A stretch of 64,000 nucleotides of DNA, taken from the NCBI GenBank assembly GCA_920105805.1, contig CAKKTI010000022.1:1-64000 (forward strand), in the 5' to 3' direction. Below are positions 37,439-49,558 of this stretch, one piece after another. This DNA is from Condylostoma magnum. Its lineage: Eukaryota > Ciliophora > Heterotrichea > Heterotrichida > Condylostomatidae. Position numbers and translations under genes: made by a program. Each line of letters opens with the position of its first letter. The stretch's first letter is position 1. The notes below the pieces were generated by a model. The model was not told the DNA's origin. It saw only the letters and a program-made list of their open reading frames with translations, and searched no databases.

Positions 37439-37856
37439 TTAAATAATAAATAAATTTCATCCTTCTATATCCTCGTATTCTTTCTTCTCGTAGTATTTAC
37501 GCCTTAAATGATTGAACTTATATTTAGCTGAACGGCTCTGATTAAAATTTACCAGCCAAATTACTCCTTGTATACATCCGCATATTAAAGCACAAACAAC
37601 TGCGTTTAATACAAATATTGTTATTGCTCTTCCTGCCGGTTTTAATCCTTCATTATCTTTGTCACTATAATCTTTACTGAGTTATAAGAAATCCTAGATA
37701 AATCTTACTTAAAAATTTGTGACCTTCTGTTGAGCTTTACAGCTTTATACCGCTTGATTAACGTAAATTTACCTAATTCTCAGGTAGGGATAGTACTGAG
37801 GTGAATTGAAGGAACATTATTAAAATAAATCCTGCTGAAGACAATGTTTTTTGCAT
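37439..37856 (-). CDS. Small single-pass membrane protein (frame change unresolved)
   Basis: The C-terminal half is clear: KPAGRAITIFVLNAVVCALI, then a short helix ending QGVIWLVNF, and a basic cytoplasmic tail SRSAKYKFNHLRRKYYEKKE before TAA 37439. A good signal peptide (MQKTLSSAGFILIMFLQF) starts at 37856 but lies in a different frame. Between them a 15-base GTAAGATTTATCTAG and a 13-base GTAAAGATTATAG are present; removing the 13-base segment would join the frames. Heterotrich introns of 15-16 bases are known, 13 is not, so this is only a possibility. No family recognised. Confidence 0.5.
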
Positions 37857-38310
37857 ATTTATACATAAAACGGATACTAAATTTGATTTATAAAATCTGA
37901 ATTTGAATTAGTTAACCTTTAATAACTGGTATAGAACTAATTCAATACAATCATACAAGAAAGCATATACTACTGTATTTAAAAGATTTAACAAATAAGG
38001 TTGTTATGTAAAATATAAGAGCTTTTAAGCTTAGATAGATCAATTTTCAGTCAATTTACACTTAAAATAAAGTTTAAAGGACAGATGATTTATCTTCAAA
38101 TATTTATTAAGTCCATTTAATTATCATATAGTACACTTTATTAAATCTAAAACAAATATCTAGTGTAATGAAAATACATATCGTCATAAAAACAATCTGT
38201 ACAGCATTAGCTATACATAAACACTTAAAACTACAAATAACTTTTTTATTGGTCTAAGATCAAATAATTTCACTAAACAGGCTAGACTAAACTTATATAA
38301 CAAAAATTAT
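37857..38310. other. Spacer, AT-rich
   Basis: About 450 bases without a gene, repeat or RNA that I can recognise. Confidence 0.45.
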
Positions 38311-38583
38311 TTAATAATCCAACCTTAATCTCTTACCTAAGCCTTCTGGCTTGTTTTCCTCTTTTTACATTTGAGCTTTTTATAGCAGAAACTCTATTAA
38401 ATCTTACACAGGTACAAACCTTAAGTCTCCATTATACTTATCCATCATCCATTATAAAACCTCTTAATATGCATCCTATTTTCCTTTCTCTCGCTGATCT
38501 TACAGTGACAATTAAGCTTATTTAAAAAATTAAGTAAGAGAATTTGCTGATTGTGAGAAGCTTTAAATAGTTCTTTCATCCAT
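38311..38583 (-). CDS. HAPSTR1 (C16orf72)-like short protein
   Basis: 90 residues. The core SFSQSANSLTQFFKQAQLSL, then QREKGKQDAYQEVLQWMMDK and VPVQDLIEFLLQKAQ matches the conserved HAPSTR1 segment (FQNAATAVTNLYKES; IGIQIGYQRRNKDVLAWV; EDLISFLCGK). HAPSTR1 works with the ligase HUWE1 in stress signalling in animals; a role here is inferred. Vertebrate proteins are ~275 residues, so this is the minimal domain. Its ATG lies 10 bases or less from the stop of the upstream coiled-coil gene on the same strand. Confidence 0.65.
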
Positions 38584-38593
38584 TTTATATATA

Positions 38594-40786
38594 TTATTTT
38601 AGATTAAAAAAGCATTCTTCAATTGTTTGATTTAAGTTTTCTGTGTCTAGGCTTTGTTTGATTTCATTTGAAAGTCTCTGTAAGTCTTGTTTTCATTAGA
38701 TTTCTTTTAATTTGAATTATTCAATAGTTTATTCGTAAATTTATCGTAGATAATTGTATTCTTGTTCAAGCTGGTTATACTCAAAACTAATTGCTTTATT
38801 TCTTAATTAGTTTTATAGTTGAACTATTATTTACTACTTATTATCAATAGTGATAGTAGTTGATATAAACTTATCTTTTAATAGTTTGTATTACTGTATC
38901 TTTTATTATAGTTATTAATTTTACCTATTCATTTGATTTTGGAGTGCTTAATTGTTATTTTAGAGTTTTCTATTAGCTAGGGCTAGATTTTATAGGTAAT
39001 CTGAATCAACTCCTGTATTTTCTAATTAGTTTTAAAGATATTCTATATCCTCTCCCATACGAATTAGTTCTTATTTATAATGTTATAACTCATCATTTTT
39101 TATTGATAAGTCGTTCTATAGTGTATCTATTTGAAGACTTAGTCTATTTATTTAGGATGTTTTCTAGTCTAATTCTATATTTTTGTTTTCTATTACATTG
39201 TAATAGTTTTCTAATTTTTCATTTGATGTTTGATAATAAGAAATTTAACCATTTGCTTCCTATAATTATTGAGTTTGTTGTTATAGCAATTTTTTCAATT
39301 CTGACCTTTTGTATTTATAATTTTAGAGCTTTTCTTTCATTTCTTGTAGTTTATTTTGCTTCTTTTACTGATTTGCTTCATAATTAGATATAGCTTTTTC
39401 TAGTTTTTTAATATCTTATTTTAGATGGTTAATTTGCTCAAAATACTCTTTAGATAGATTATCTGACTCTGATTGTTTTTTATCTAATTACTATTATAGA
39501 TTTAGCATATTATCACTCATTCCTTATCGTTCTTTTCTTATTTATTTGAATACATTAATTTACTATGGATTATCATTATTTTGTAAAATTCACTGTAAAA
39601 TTTTTTCTAGCTGCAATACACTTTCTCCATATGACTGAAAGATTCTATTGAGATGATTATTTTCAATGATATATTTTTAGCAGTTACTACACTCAAACTG
39701 TTTATTCTACTCATTCTCAAACTTTTAAACCACCTCTTAATTACAATTTTCCTTTAAAAACTGCTAAACTCCTACAATATCAATCATAAAATCCTATTGA
39801 GCTTGTTTTCCTTCTAATTCAGCAATATATTTCTAAAGTTCCATTAGTTAGGCATTTACTTTCCCTATTTAAAATTGATTTTACTAATACTGGCTTTACT
39901 ACGAAATAAACTTATCAAGCTTATTTTACAACTACTAACATTTTTGCTTATAACGATTATCTTCATTTACTTCCGTTTAAATCTAAACACTATGCTTTCT
40001 CCTTCTTTATTTATTAAGCTTACTATCTCCTAATAAATCTTCTAAATTAGGATGTTATTTTATAACCTTATGTGATTAATCATATACAAAAGATTCTGGA
40101 GATAATAAAATAGTTTCAAGTTAAGGAACATGAGTCTTACGGCTTTACTTATACTTTTAAAGCTTTCTATCCTTCTATATTAGCAGTCTTCTCATTCAAT
40201 CAATCGTTTCTTTATTAGTTGTTAGATCTAAGTATCCTAATTGCCACCACATTCTGTATCCAGACTTTAAATTGCTCTGATTTAATTGATCTGTTATTCT
40301 TTTCACATTATTAGTATTATTTAGCTTAGGTTAGATATTAACAGATTAAATCGGTTAAACTATTAGATTCATATCCTGATAAAAACTTAAAGGATCTCAA
40401 GTGTTATCTGTTATTTAGATTCCTTATTTATTCAAATTGCTTACAGAAAGCTCAAAGGCTGGACGAGTCATAAGGGTGTTATTAGTGGTTAAATTATTGA
40501 AATCAATTTGATTTATTGTTTGAGGTAGTTAATTTTCTATACATATGGCCTACATATTGATAATACTTAATAAATCTTGCTCTGTTTTCTTGCTTAGCTT
40601 ATCATCACAACTTTGATTTAAAATGTGAACTTAATTTAAGAGTTTTTATTTCAAGTTTTATAGTACCGATTGGCTAGATTAAATTTCTTAATTATTTTCC
40701 TTTAAACTTTGAGAATTCTATGATTTGGAGTAAAATCTAAGCTTGTTTACTCTGAATTTATTTACTGAATTATCTGTTAAAGACAT
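38594..40786 (-). CDS. Long coiled-coil protein
   Basis: 730 residues from the chosen ATG (MSLTDNSVNKFRVNKLRF); the frame is open about 45 codons further upstream. The first ~300 residues are Asn/Gln/Ser-rich with one folded-looking segment (KSGYRMWWQLGYLDLTTNKE, then TIDWMRRLLIQKDRKLQKYK), close to the N-terminal motif of several ciliary coiled-coil proteins. The remaining ~430 residues are continuous coiled coil, as in QLDKKQSESDNLSKEYFEQI and EMKEKLQNYKYKRSELKKL. Probably a structural or ciliary/cortical protein. Trp is TGA in ETIDWMRR and EIQWKQDL, TGG in RMWW. The stop is TAA 38594 or TAA 38585. Confidence 0.7.
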
Positions 40787-41621
40787 TTTGTTATTAAAAT
40801 ATTGTTTACTATACATTTTTAGAGTTAAGCACTGAAGTTTATTAGTATTATCGTCTAGTGTATTTATAAGGGATTGCAAACCTATAAATACATTAATCAA
40901 AGTATTGTTATTAGATTTTAGTATAAATTTCCATGTTAAGTTTGGATATAATAATTAAATTGTATAAAGTTAGTTTATTACCGTATAAGTGTAGCAGTGA
41001 ATAAATTAGGCTAAATATTGATATACAATTAAGAAATAAAGGTTGAGGTTATTTAAATTCCGGAGATAAAACATTTACTTAATCTATTAGTGTAATATGA
41101 ATAAGTATAAATAGTATCTAATATTTTACAATAACTTGCTCTATACTTTTGTATAAAAGGCGATATAATTAAATTCGTTTAAACAAATACTAGGTTTATA
41201 GGATTCCGTGAATATAAAGTTCATGAGTATTAATTATAAAGTATTGCTACTGGTAAAATTTTTCAATAAAAATAATCTAATGTTAGTAATAAGTTATTTT
41301 ATAAGTAAAAAGCAATTATTCCTAGTATAATATTCGATTAAATATAGGCTTTAATATGCATGCAATCAACTCATAAAAGATTTTACATAAGTCTTAAATC
41401 CTTTTAATCTTATCCCATTATATAATCTACTAATTTTACAATTAAATCAATCAGTTTATAGTTAATCTTATACAAGCATGCCTTTTATAAATAGACTAGG
41501 TAAAGAGTATTCTTAATTAATAATACTAGTTTCAATATCATTTTAATTTGCATGAAATAAGACAGCTAAACTTACATTTTTATTTGAATTTATAGATTAT
41601 ATGTAAAAATTATTAAAATGA
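40787..41621. other. AT-rich spacer
   Basis: About 830 bases, very AT-rich. The first ~170 bases may belong to an upstream extension of the coiled-coil gene. In the rest I see no gene I would defend. Confidence 0.4.
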
Positions 41622-42551
41622 CTAATACTTATACTTTGACTTGCAAGCTTCATTAAGAAATTCGATTCTTGTATAGTATATCAGAGTTTTCCAAGCATTT
41701 TCACAACTCTGGCGATTCGAGTGCTTAAGATCTTGACAACACTGATGGTGAAAGATTTTATTCAGTGTATGAGGATCATAGTTAGGAAATAATAGATCAT
41801 TTAGGTATGGCCATATGGCCTTCATTGAGGGTTTAAAGAAGAAAAGTTTGTAATACTTATCGCTAAAGCTATTAAAACCATTGATCTTTTTAAATATCTG
41901 ATTTTATGGTGAGTTCTCTTTAGCACAAACTTATCTAAGTTCATCTAAATTTTATTCAGATAAAAGATTGCAAAATTGATCTAAATTCTTTGACTGTAAT
42001 TAGTTTTAAAGAATTCCATCAATCTTTTAACTATTGCTCATTATTCTTCTTATTAGTTTTGTACAAAGTCTTGAATGCTTGCTCCTATAAGTTTCTTTAT
42101 GCCCTTTCATCCTATTTAAGTCAGTTATCAGCTCAGATTAGCATTGAAATCCATAAAACTAAGGCACTACATATGCATTTCAGTAGCTAGTTTGAGGTCT
42201 TCCTCGATTTCTTCTTATTTAGTACTTCATTTTTTATTGGTAGGTCTCCAGCTCCTCTGATTTTTTCTAGGCATTTTAGATTAAATCAGTGTATCCATCC
42301 GAACAACCACGGTCTGGAATCTAATGAGTTTCATTTTCCAAGGGTTGCACTTAGTCTAGCAATAAGTTATCCTCGAATTAAATGGTATTGTTGTCAGTAT
42401 TTTATACTAGTGCTGATGAGTTGTCTGAACTTGTGCTTAGTTCTATATCCTCTAATAGCTTCTAGTAGTCACAACCTTTGAAAAAGAGATCCTCGTCTAG
42501 AGGAGGGTTAGTAGGATTTTGCTCGGTGTCACAGTCTTAAATGTATTTCAT
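41622..42551 (-). CDS. Hypothetical acidic protein, 309 residues
   Basis: One sustained frame from MKYIQDCDTEQNPTNPPLDE to EFLNEACKSKYKY and TAG. The first half is acidic and Ser/Asn-rich (LEDIELSTSSDNSSALVQN); there is a basic patch KMKYQIRRNRGRPQTSYWN with an AT-hook-like RGRP core, and a more hydrophobic C-terminal domain (SFSDKYYKLFFFKPSMKAIW, then FHHQCCQDLKHSNRQSCENA) with paired Cys/His. It might be a DNA-associated protein, but this is a guess from the RGRP motif. Trp is coded by TGA (SYWNA) and TGG. Confidence 0.55.
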
Positions 42552-43619
42552 TTTTATTAATTTTATCCATCGATTAAGGCATATTTTTGAGGCTCTTAAT
42601 TTTTTATAGAAGCGGAATGGGGTTAACTAAATTACGAAAAATTATTTGCATCTAAAATTCGTCTATAGTCTGGTTTTGTTTTATTCTACAGAATGCATTA
42701 TTTATCATATACGTTCTGAAATTTAGTATGATTTACCTATGCAATGGTATTCGGAAATGAATATCCATGAGATTTGCTTAAAATTTAGAGGAAGCTATAT
42801 TTTGTGTAATTTTAATTGTATTTCCTCTAAAGATAAATAACCCATATGATTTGTTGGTCATTTAGTTGCATTGTAATGAAATTACTATGAAAACTAATTA
42901 TTCAAAAGCTAAGATCAATTTTAATGAGGCTATAAACTAATAGTAGTCAAGATTTCAGCTTATTGTAAAAGTTAATTAAGTTATAAGTAACGTAAAAAAT
43001 CAAAAGTGTATGCCTAAATTTTCCATATTTTTCAGACTTATTAGTCTTATATTTCTATATTATCTTTAATCGTTCAAATAACTTTTAGCACTTCTGTTCT
43101 TAAAAAACTGGAACTACTACTATGAATGCATCCAAATTAAAAGCTTAGTGAATAATTTTCTATTATTTCTATATCTTAAGGCTCATTATCTAAATCAAAG
43201 TCTATAGTTTTAATCTTATAAACCTTAAATATTATTTAGATTGACTTGTTATTACTCATCATAAACCCCAAACTCGTTTAAATGTTATAAATAAATCGAA
43301 AATGTGTGATATCATATTGCCTTTGATATAAGTTTATTATTTTAGTATCATATTTAACGTTGTATTTGTAAAGTCTTTGTATCTCAAGCGTATGACAAAA
43401 TTTTGTTAAACGCTTGATTAAGATATGTTAGAATTTAATAACAAATGTTTAACTTAAAATTATTCTATTGGGCTTTTATTTCTACATTTGAGCTATTTAG
43501 CATGAATAAGATACAATAAGTGTTCTCTCTGTTAGTCAAATTACTAAAATATTTTCAAAAATATAATCTACCTAACTTACTAAAGAATTACTTAACACTT
43601 TTACTTAATTATAATTTAA
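42552..43619. other. AT-rich stretch, coding status unresolved
   Basis: About 1.07 kb between two minus-strand genes. A + strand reading around 42.88-43.20 kb (NYSKAKINFNEAINQQQSRF) looks weakly protein-like, but no start, stop or family supports it. Confidence 0.3.
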
Positions 43620-45449
43620 CTAATTTGGACTCACTATAAAAGTCTTTAATTGTCTAAAATTACTCATAATAGTTTCTTGATCCTGAGGTTCGACTACATA
43701 CATGTCAAAGATTTCTGAGATTACATTAAGAAATTCATCATATAGTCAAGGCTTGATATTCAAATTTTTATGCGTTCTAATTAACATAAGTTTAAAAGAA
43801 TAGTCGATTTCAGAATTAAAAACTACTTTATAGCCTTCTTTCATTCTTAATCTAGTACTTTCCCCAACTTATGCCAAAGCATCTTTTAATTATTTTATTT
43901 ACTAATACCGTTTTCACAGTTAGTTTGCAATAGCATTTAAGAATTGTTAACCCCCATACTTTTATATGAGATCTTATTGAGTTCTTTTTTGAGTGTTTGC
44001 TTAATCTATCATTTAGTCTAATAGCTTTGCATTATTTGTATAATTTCTATATATTAAATTTACTGAATTAGTTGATTACTAATCAAATTGTTAGCATGAT
44101 TCCTTTTTATTTCTCTTTCCTTTGAATTTTTCTAGGCATACAACTTAATTCTTTTCATTTTTCCCTATACCTACCTTTTTAATTGCTTTAGATAAGTTAT
44201 TATCAATATGATTATGAATAAAGTACTGTTTTCTAGTGTTCTATTATATCTCACTCACTGAGATATTAACGAGGGATTTATTACAAATTTAATCACACCT
44301 TTCTACCCTATTTCATAAATTTTCAAGAGTTATTTCTTAGGTTTTCGGAATTTTATTAAAATCTGAACTTGTTTTATATTTAGGGAATTGAGAATTTTAA
44401 TTATTTAGAGTTTACCACTCTTAGCTTCTTATCTATTTTAGTTATAAACGAGATTTTGATTGTAAAATAGGGCTTTATGAGTAATTTTTATCAATTATTT
44501 TTGTTAATAACTTTTTACAGCTTATAAAGTAAAATTTACCACATTAATCTTATCTAAAATCTAAAATTACTTCAGATACGCATTTCTATCTTGCATTGCA
44601 TTGCGAATTCACAGTTTTCAAAATATTTGATACTAAATTTTCTAGTGACTTAATTCTATGTTTAACTTTCACAAAATAAACTTACTAATTATTCGAATCT
44701 TACTAGATTTAACTTACTTTAAAGTTTTATGTATAACTCCGATTGAGTTACTAATTACAAAATACAGTTCTTTTCACGTTTCTTTTACTTTTAAAATATT
44801 AAGTATTAAGTGATGATTATCGATTCAAATTATCCTTATTTAATCTTTTGTCAATAACATTAAAAACTTACAACTGTTCATTCAATTTTTTACAAACTCT
44901 TACCAAGCTGAACTTTTTATTGTTTGATTATACATATTATTGTAATATTTTCTAATTATTTTAGCATTGGTTCCATGCTTTTATTGCTTGAGATAATGTA
45001 AAGCAATACTTGTAATATTTCTAGTCTGTTTTTAAGATAAAAAGAGGATTTTCAGAGGCTTATAATTTTCCGTATTGCTTTAAATCTTTTAAACTAAGTT
45101 ACTCTTATACTTTAGTCTATATTTATCCATTAGGCAAATTTTCAATCTTTTATATATTGTAATTTGCATTGAAAAAGGTTTAAGGTATATTAATTAATAG
45201 CTCTTCATCGGATTGAGCCAAAAACTTTAGTATTTTGATTGTTTTATTATTTTAGTCACAATCTAATTTCTTCAAAGTGTTTTGAGTCTCTTTTTTAATC
45301 AAGTTTGAATTAAATTATGGGAGATTTTTTATGCTTGGCTTTTATGATAACTTTTTGAAATTTGCATTAGTGGTTCTTAGTCTTTTCAAGTATGTTTATA
45401 AAAGTAGGTCTTTCTGATTCTTTTTATGAGTATTAAAGCTTTATTCCAT
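43620..45449 (-). CDS. Large protein with C-terminal truncated-globin-like domain
   Basis: 609 residues from the first in-phase ATG (MEQSFNTHKKNQKDLLLQTY); the frame is open further upstream. The first ~470 residues are charged and Gln-rich with no recognised domain (QSDEELLINIPQTFFNANYN; KHRIKSLENLVSNILKTVNS). The C-terminal ~130 residues resemble a 2/2 (truncated) haemoglobin: DLIQKYGGQQFLNAIANQLW, then FKLMLIRTHKNLNIKPWLYD and FLNVISEIFDMYVVEPQDQE. The proximal-His position fits RTHKNLNI. If so it would bind haem for O2 or NO chemistry or sensing; this is family inference from helix pattern only. It stops on TAG. An apparent 17-base intron near 44050 is not needed, because this frame runs straight through. 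Confidence 0.55.
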
Positions 45450-45939
45450 ATTTTATTTATCAAAATGATTTGTAGCTTTATTCAATTTTTATTTTAAAGC
45501 TGTATTACAGTATTGAATTGATGATTTTTGCAATATTTTTGGTTTAATAACGCTTTTAGTTCACTTATTTAATCATTTGAATGATATTAAAATATGCTAA
45601 GCTTTATTTGATATAATAATAAAGCTTACTTTATAAATTTACAGATTTATAATAACTCTATAATAATAGCTAATTGAATATATATCAAAAACACATTTAA
45701 TTTGATTATTGAGCTTTTGATTTTAAGTATAAGTAACATTCGCATTATAACATTAATGGGTTATTCTAATCATTGCATAATTTTAGTAAAAGTAATGAGT
45801 AGATTATATGTTTTCAAGCATGTATTAATTTTAAACCAATAAGAATATATTGTTAATTTCTCTAATCATTTTAGAAAGATTAAGAATGACTAATTTTTAT
45901 AACAATATATCAAATTGAAATAAATCTATGTATAACTAA
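45450..45939. other. AT-rich spacer
   Basis: About 490 bases. The 3' part may hold more N-terminal codons of the globin-tailed gene, whose frame stays open (KPKILQKSSIQYCNTALKQK), but no in-phase ATG is seen there. Confidence 0.4.
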
Positions 45940-48900
45940 CTATAACTCACTCTGATCTAATTTATCATCAACAATATTTGAACTAATGTCTGTGATCTTA
46001 TTCTAATTATTTCTACGAAAGAATAAATTGCTAAAAGAGGTGTTAATGATTTAACTTGATTACTCTTGTACTTCTTCAGTAGTTCTATAATGTACTATTT
46101 ATTACACTTACGATGATTAAGTATCATTTTTTCTTTTAAATGCAAATTAGAAAATTTATTAGACTATATTGCTTTACCTTCTTTTAGCAGATGGATACTT
46201 TTTATACTATATAATGAATCCGATAATTACAAGCAAGCCTCATCCTATTAAAACTGTGATTATTCATAAATAAGGATTCCCAATATACAGCTAAATCAAA
46301 GCATGCGACGATATTCAAATAACACACATCAGTGTAATTTTTTCCCAGAGATTTATCCTATCATAATTATAAACAGGTAAAAACATTTCTAAAATCAGCA
46401 TAAAAACCATAAGACATAAAAAGCTTCAAGCGTGATAAATAGGATTATGCCTTTTAAGCGTTTTCTCTAATATAACTAATAGCATTTGTACACAAGTTTT
46501 AATCATTTGATATAAAGGTAAAGTTTTTATATTAACATGCTCATCTAATTCTTATCATAGAGGTCTAGTGAATATAGCTAATGGTAGATATAACAGTAAT
46601 CCAAAAATAGCTCCGATTGTGTAGTACAGATGAGTTGATTATCAGCAGTTGGAATAGCAGTCATAAGTCATTACACTATCTTAAAAGTTTAGCTCATCTT
46701 AATTCTCTCCAACAGCCTCATCACATATAAATACCATTAATAACACAGATACTATTGGTATAAATCCAAGTTCCCCTAAAAAAGGAAGTAATAAGTCAGA
46801 TAAATATCTTATATTTCTAAAAATTCAAAAATTGTACAGTTTATAGTCAATTCTGGTGAAAACTATCAAAATGAGAAGAATTCATATTCCACATGCGCCT
46901 AAAATCAAGCTGAGTATTCATCAGTATATTCCGTTTTTTAAATCTATTATATCTTCTACATCTGCCGCCAATAATCCAGCTACAGTTCCTAAATTTTGCT
47001 CAATTGATACTAAATTAGGCCCTTCACCTGCATACTGTATTGACTCTAAAACCATATAGACTATAACCATTATATCCCCAAATCCAAATTACTTATTAAC
47101 ATCTAAAGGAGTAGTACTAAAATTTCAGTATTTCTTTCAAAAAATTCCACTTAGAAATACAGTTATGAAAAACAACGCAAAACAAACAATATACATAACA
47201 ATTTCTCCAGGTTAAAAGGTATGTAATAAGTGCTTTTCAAATGGACAGTCAAAATAAGTAATTCTTTAGTCATCAGGAGGATTACTTGTACCATCTGGAT
47301 ACTGCATTGGACTTAAAACCTAGAAAATCTAGATTGATGCTGGATTATAATAACTTGCTTCCACTATTTCTCATATTTCCTTGTTTTCCTGTAGATTTAA
47401 TACTGAAATTGTATCCGGTAGTCTGTTATTAGTGTTATTTTCAATAGAAACATTCCCTGAACATCCTTCAAAGCTAAGTTATCTAATAGTTTCTATTATC
47501 AATACAGGATCTTAGTAGTCCTAGCCTTAAATAACTATCCAATCTAAAGCATTAGCAAATGCTAGAACAGCGTCGTAGTAAAAGCAGTCGTATGTTCCTC
47601 CACTAAACCCATAATTATCTTGCAAATCATTTAATACTTTCAATCCGAATTCATCTTTATAAGTTGAGGGAAAAAACTGTAAAGTTCCTAATAAAATTTC
47701 TCTCATTTTAATCCCGAGATCTTCGTCATGATAATTAATCAATGTCATGCTTAGTCATTCCACAGCAATGAAAAGTAAGTCACCTTGCCTCATACCCAAA
47801 TCGTAAAAATGCTATAAATAGTATTGTATATTGGAAGCATGAACCACTAAAACTACTATAACAGATTTAGAGTCTATTATTTACTCAAAGTATACTGTGT
47901 ACTCTTCTAGCTACTCTTTGCTTAGTCCTATAGGTATTTCTCTTAAATCTTCATTGTTGTCTATAATAATTTCTGCCTTTTTGGCTTCCTTAACTAAAGT
48001 CTCATATATTCCTTTGCCTCATGTATCATTTTCGTATATTACTGAAAAATGCTTTCATCCCATATAGATTATTAACTCAACATACGCCTTTGGCAAATCT
48101 CCATCAGACATTACCATTCGTACATAGTTTGGATAAGTGTCTTAGAATGATAAATCTAATGCTGTATTTATGGCTCCTACAAAGGCCTTAGTTTAAAACT
48201 ATTTCGCAGCATCTAACAGCTTTATGGCATCTCCTGATCTTCTTGGAGTTATTATTAAATCTGGTATATTTTTATATAGATTCTCATAGGATTGCACAAC
48301 TTCTTAAAAATCTGCTTCAACTTGTCCCAGTAGAAAACGCTGATTTTTCAATTTGTAATTTTACAGAATATCTTGGCTTTAATTGATATAATTAGTAGCT
48401 AAATCTGCACTATCATAGTTTTAAATGGCAACTTGAGCTGGTTCTCCATTTTATTCATTAGACATTGTAATTCCTATTTAAATTTCTATTAAATCATCAG
48501 TAGGAAAGCTGTGATTATTACCTGGAAACATTATTTATTATCCAGTAAATTCACTAGTTGTTATATTTAAAATTTGAGTAGGTGTATAGTCATTTATATT
48601 ATATAACATTATCTCTGGTTAAGTATTGTATACTTGATTACTAATAACTCATTTTGTACAGTGTTTTTGTTATTCACATACATTTACTATATTATTAAGT
48701 CAGTACTGAAGCAGATTTTAACCTTTTCTTTAAATTTATGATATAAGTAACAAGCCGTTATACTCTGAAAAATTTTGGAGATCTGATAAAAACTATGTTG
48801 TTACAGCCAAATGCCCAAATCCTTACCCGCTAATTTTACAGTTTTATGCAGATTTTATAAACTTTTCAATAAATTAAAAGTCACCTAAAATAAGATAAAA

Positions 48901-49416
48901 TTTTAATCCTGATGGAATAGCTATTCTACATACTTTTTCTTTAAAAAATTCTTATTTTGAATTAACACTTAGATTTAACTGCTCTTTTGTATTGATAATG
49001 GTTTTAATCTATGAAGTTAGTTGTATATACTCTAACTTATTCTGTTGTATTAACCCTACTGAACTTCAATTTAGATAGTCTAATACTAACTAAATCCCAT
49101 AAATAAGGTTATCTTGATCAAATTTTACACAAGAAAGAAGATTTGTTTCTTTCAAGCAAATGTTATTGAAAACTATGTGTTTTATGTGTTATTATTGAGA
49201 CACTCTTTGAAGTTTTATCTAAGCTTCAATACTGTTTCAATAATCTATTATTATATCTGGCTAAATTGTTTAGCATTAAGGGCAATTTTAAACACATTAT
49301 ATTGTAAAATGCTGATAATAAGAACTGCAACTTTCATCTATTATAGCATTACTATCTTGGTAGAATAAAGCTATATTTAGTCCCTAAACAATTCCTAACA
49401 AACTAAAAAAGTTCAT
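45940..49416 (-). CDS. Class-C-like seven-helix receptor with two ANF-type ligand-binding domains
   Basis: 1158 residues in one frame. A signal-like start (MNFFSLLGIVQGLNIALFYQ) is followed by Cys-rich CSSYYQHFTIQCVQNCPQC and two consecutive periplasmic-binding/ANF-receptor folds. The first is at about 90-360 (YGIQLVLDYLNWSSVGLIQQ), the second at about 365-720 (DLPKAYVELIIYMGWKHFSV; NYGFSGGTYDCFYYDAVLAF). Seven helices lie at about 735-1070, including IVMYIVCFALFFITVFLSGI and KFIWILLIL-like segments, then a ~90-residue cytoplasmic tail. The topology recalls metabotropic glutamate/GABA-B receptors and adenylyl-cyclase-linked protist receptors. Likely a plasma-membrane chemoreceptor. TGA codes Trp at conserved sites (MGWKHF, DTWGKG). 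Stop TAG. Confidence 0.82.
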
Positions 49417-49558
49417 TTTTGTTTTATGTGTTTTAAATATTTATTAGGAGTGAATTATTTGGTATATTATGCTTTGATTTAAATGCCACATACTACTAAT
49501 GCCAATAGATTTAATCACATCAAAACTAAAATGAGTTAATAATTTATTATCAAATCTA

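Noticed and set aside
44047-44063. 17-base GT-AG segment that would join a short N-terminal frame to the globin-like domain
   Set aside because: The globin frame runs on upstream without a break for ~470 well-composed codons, so no intron is needed.
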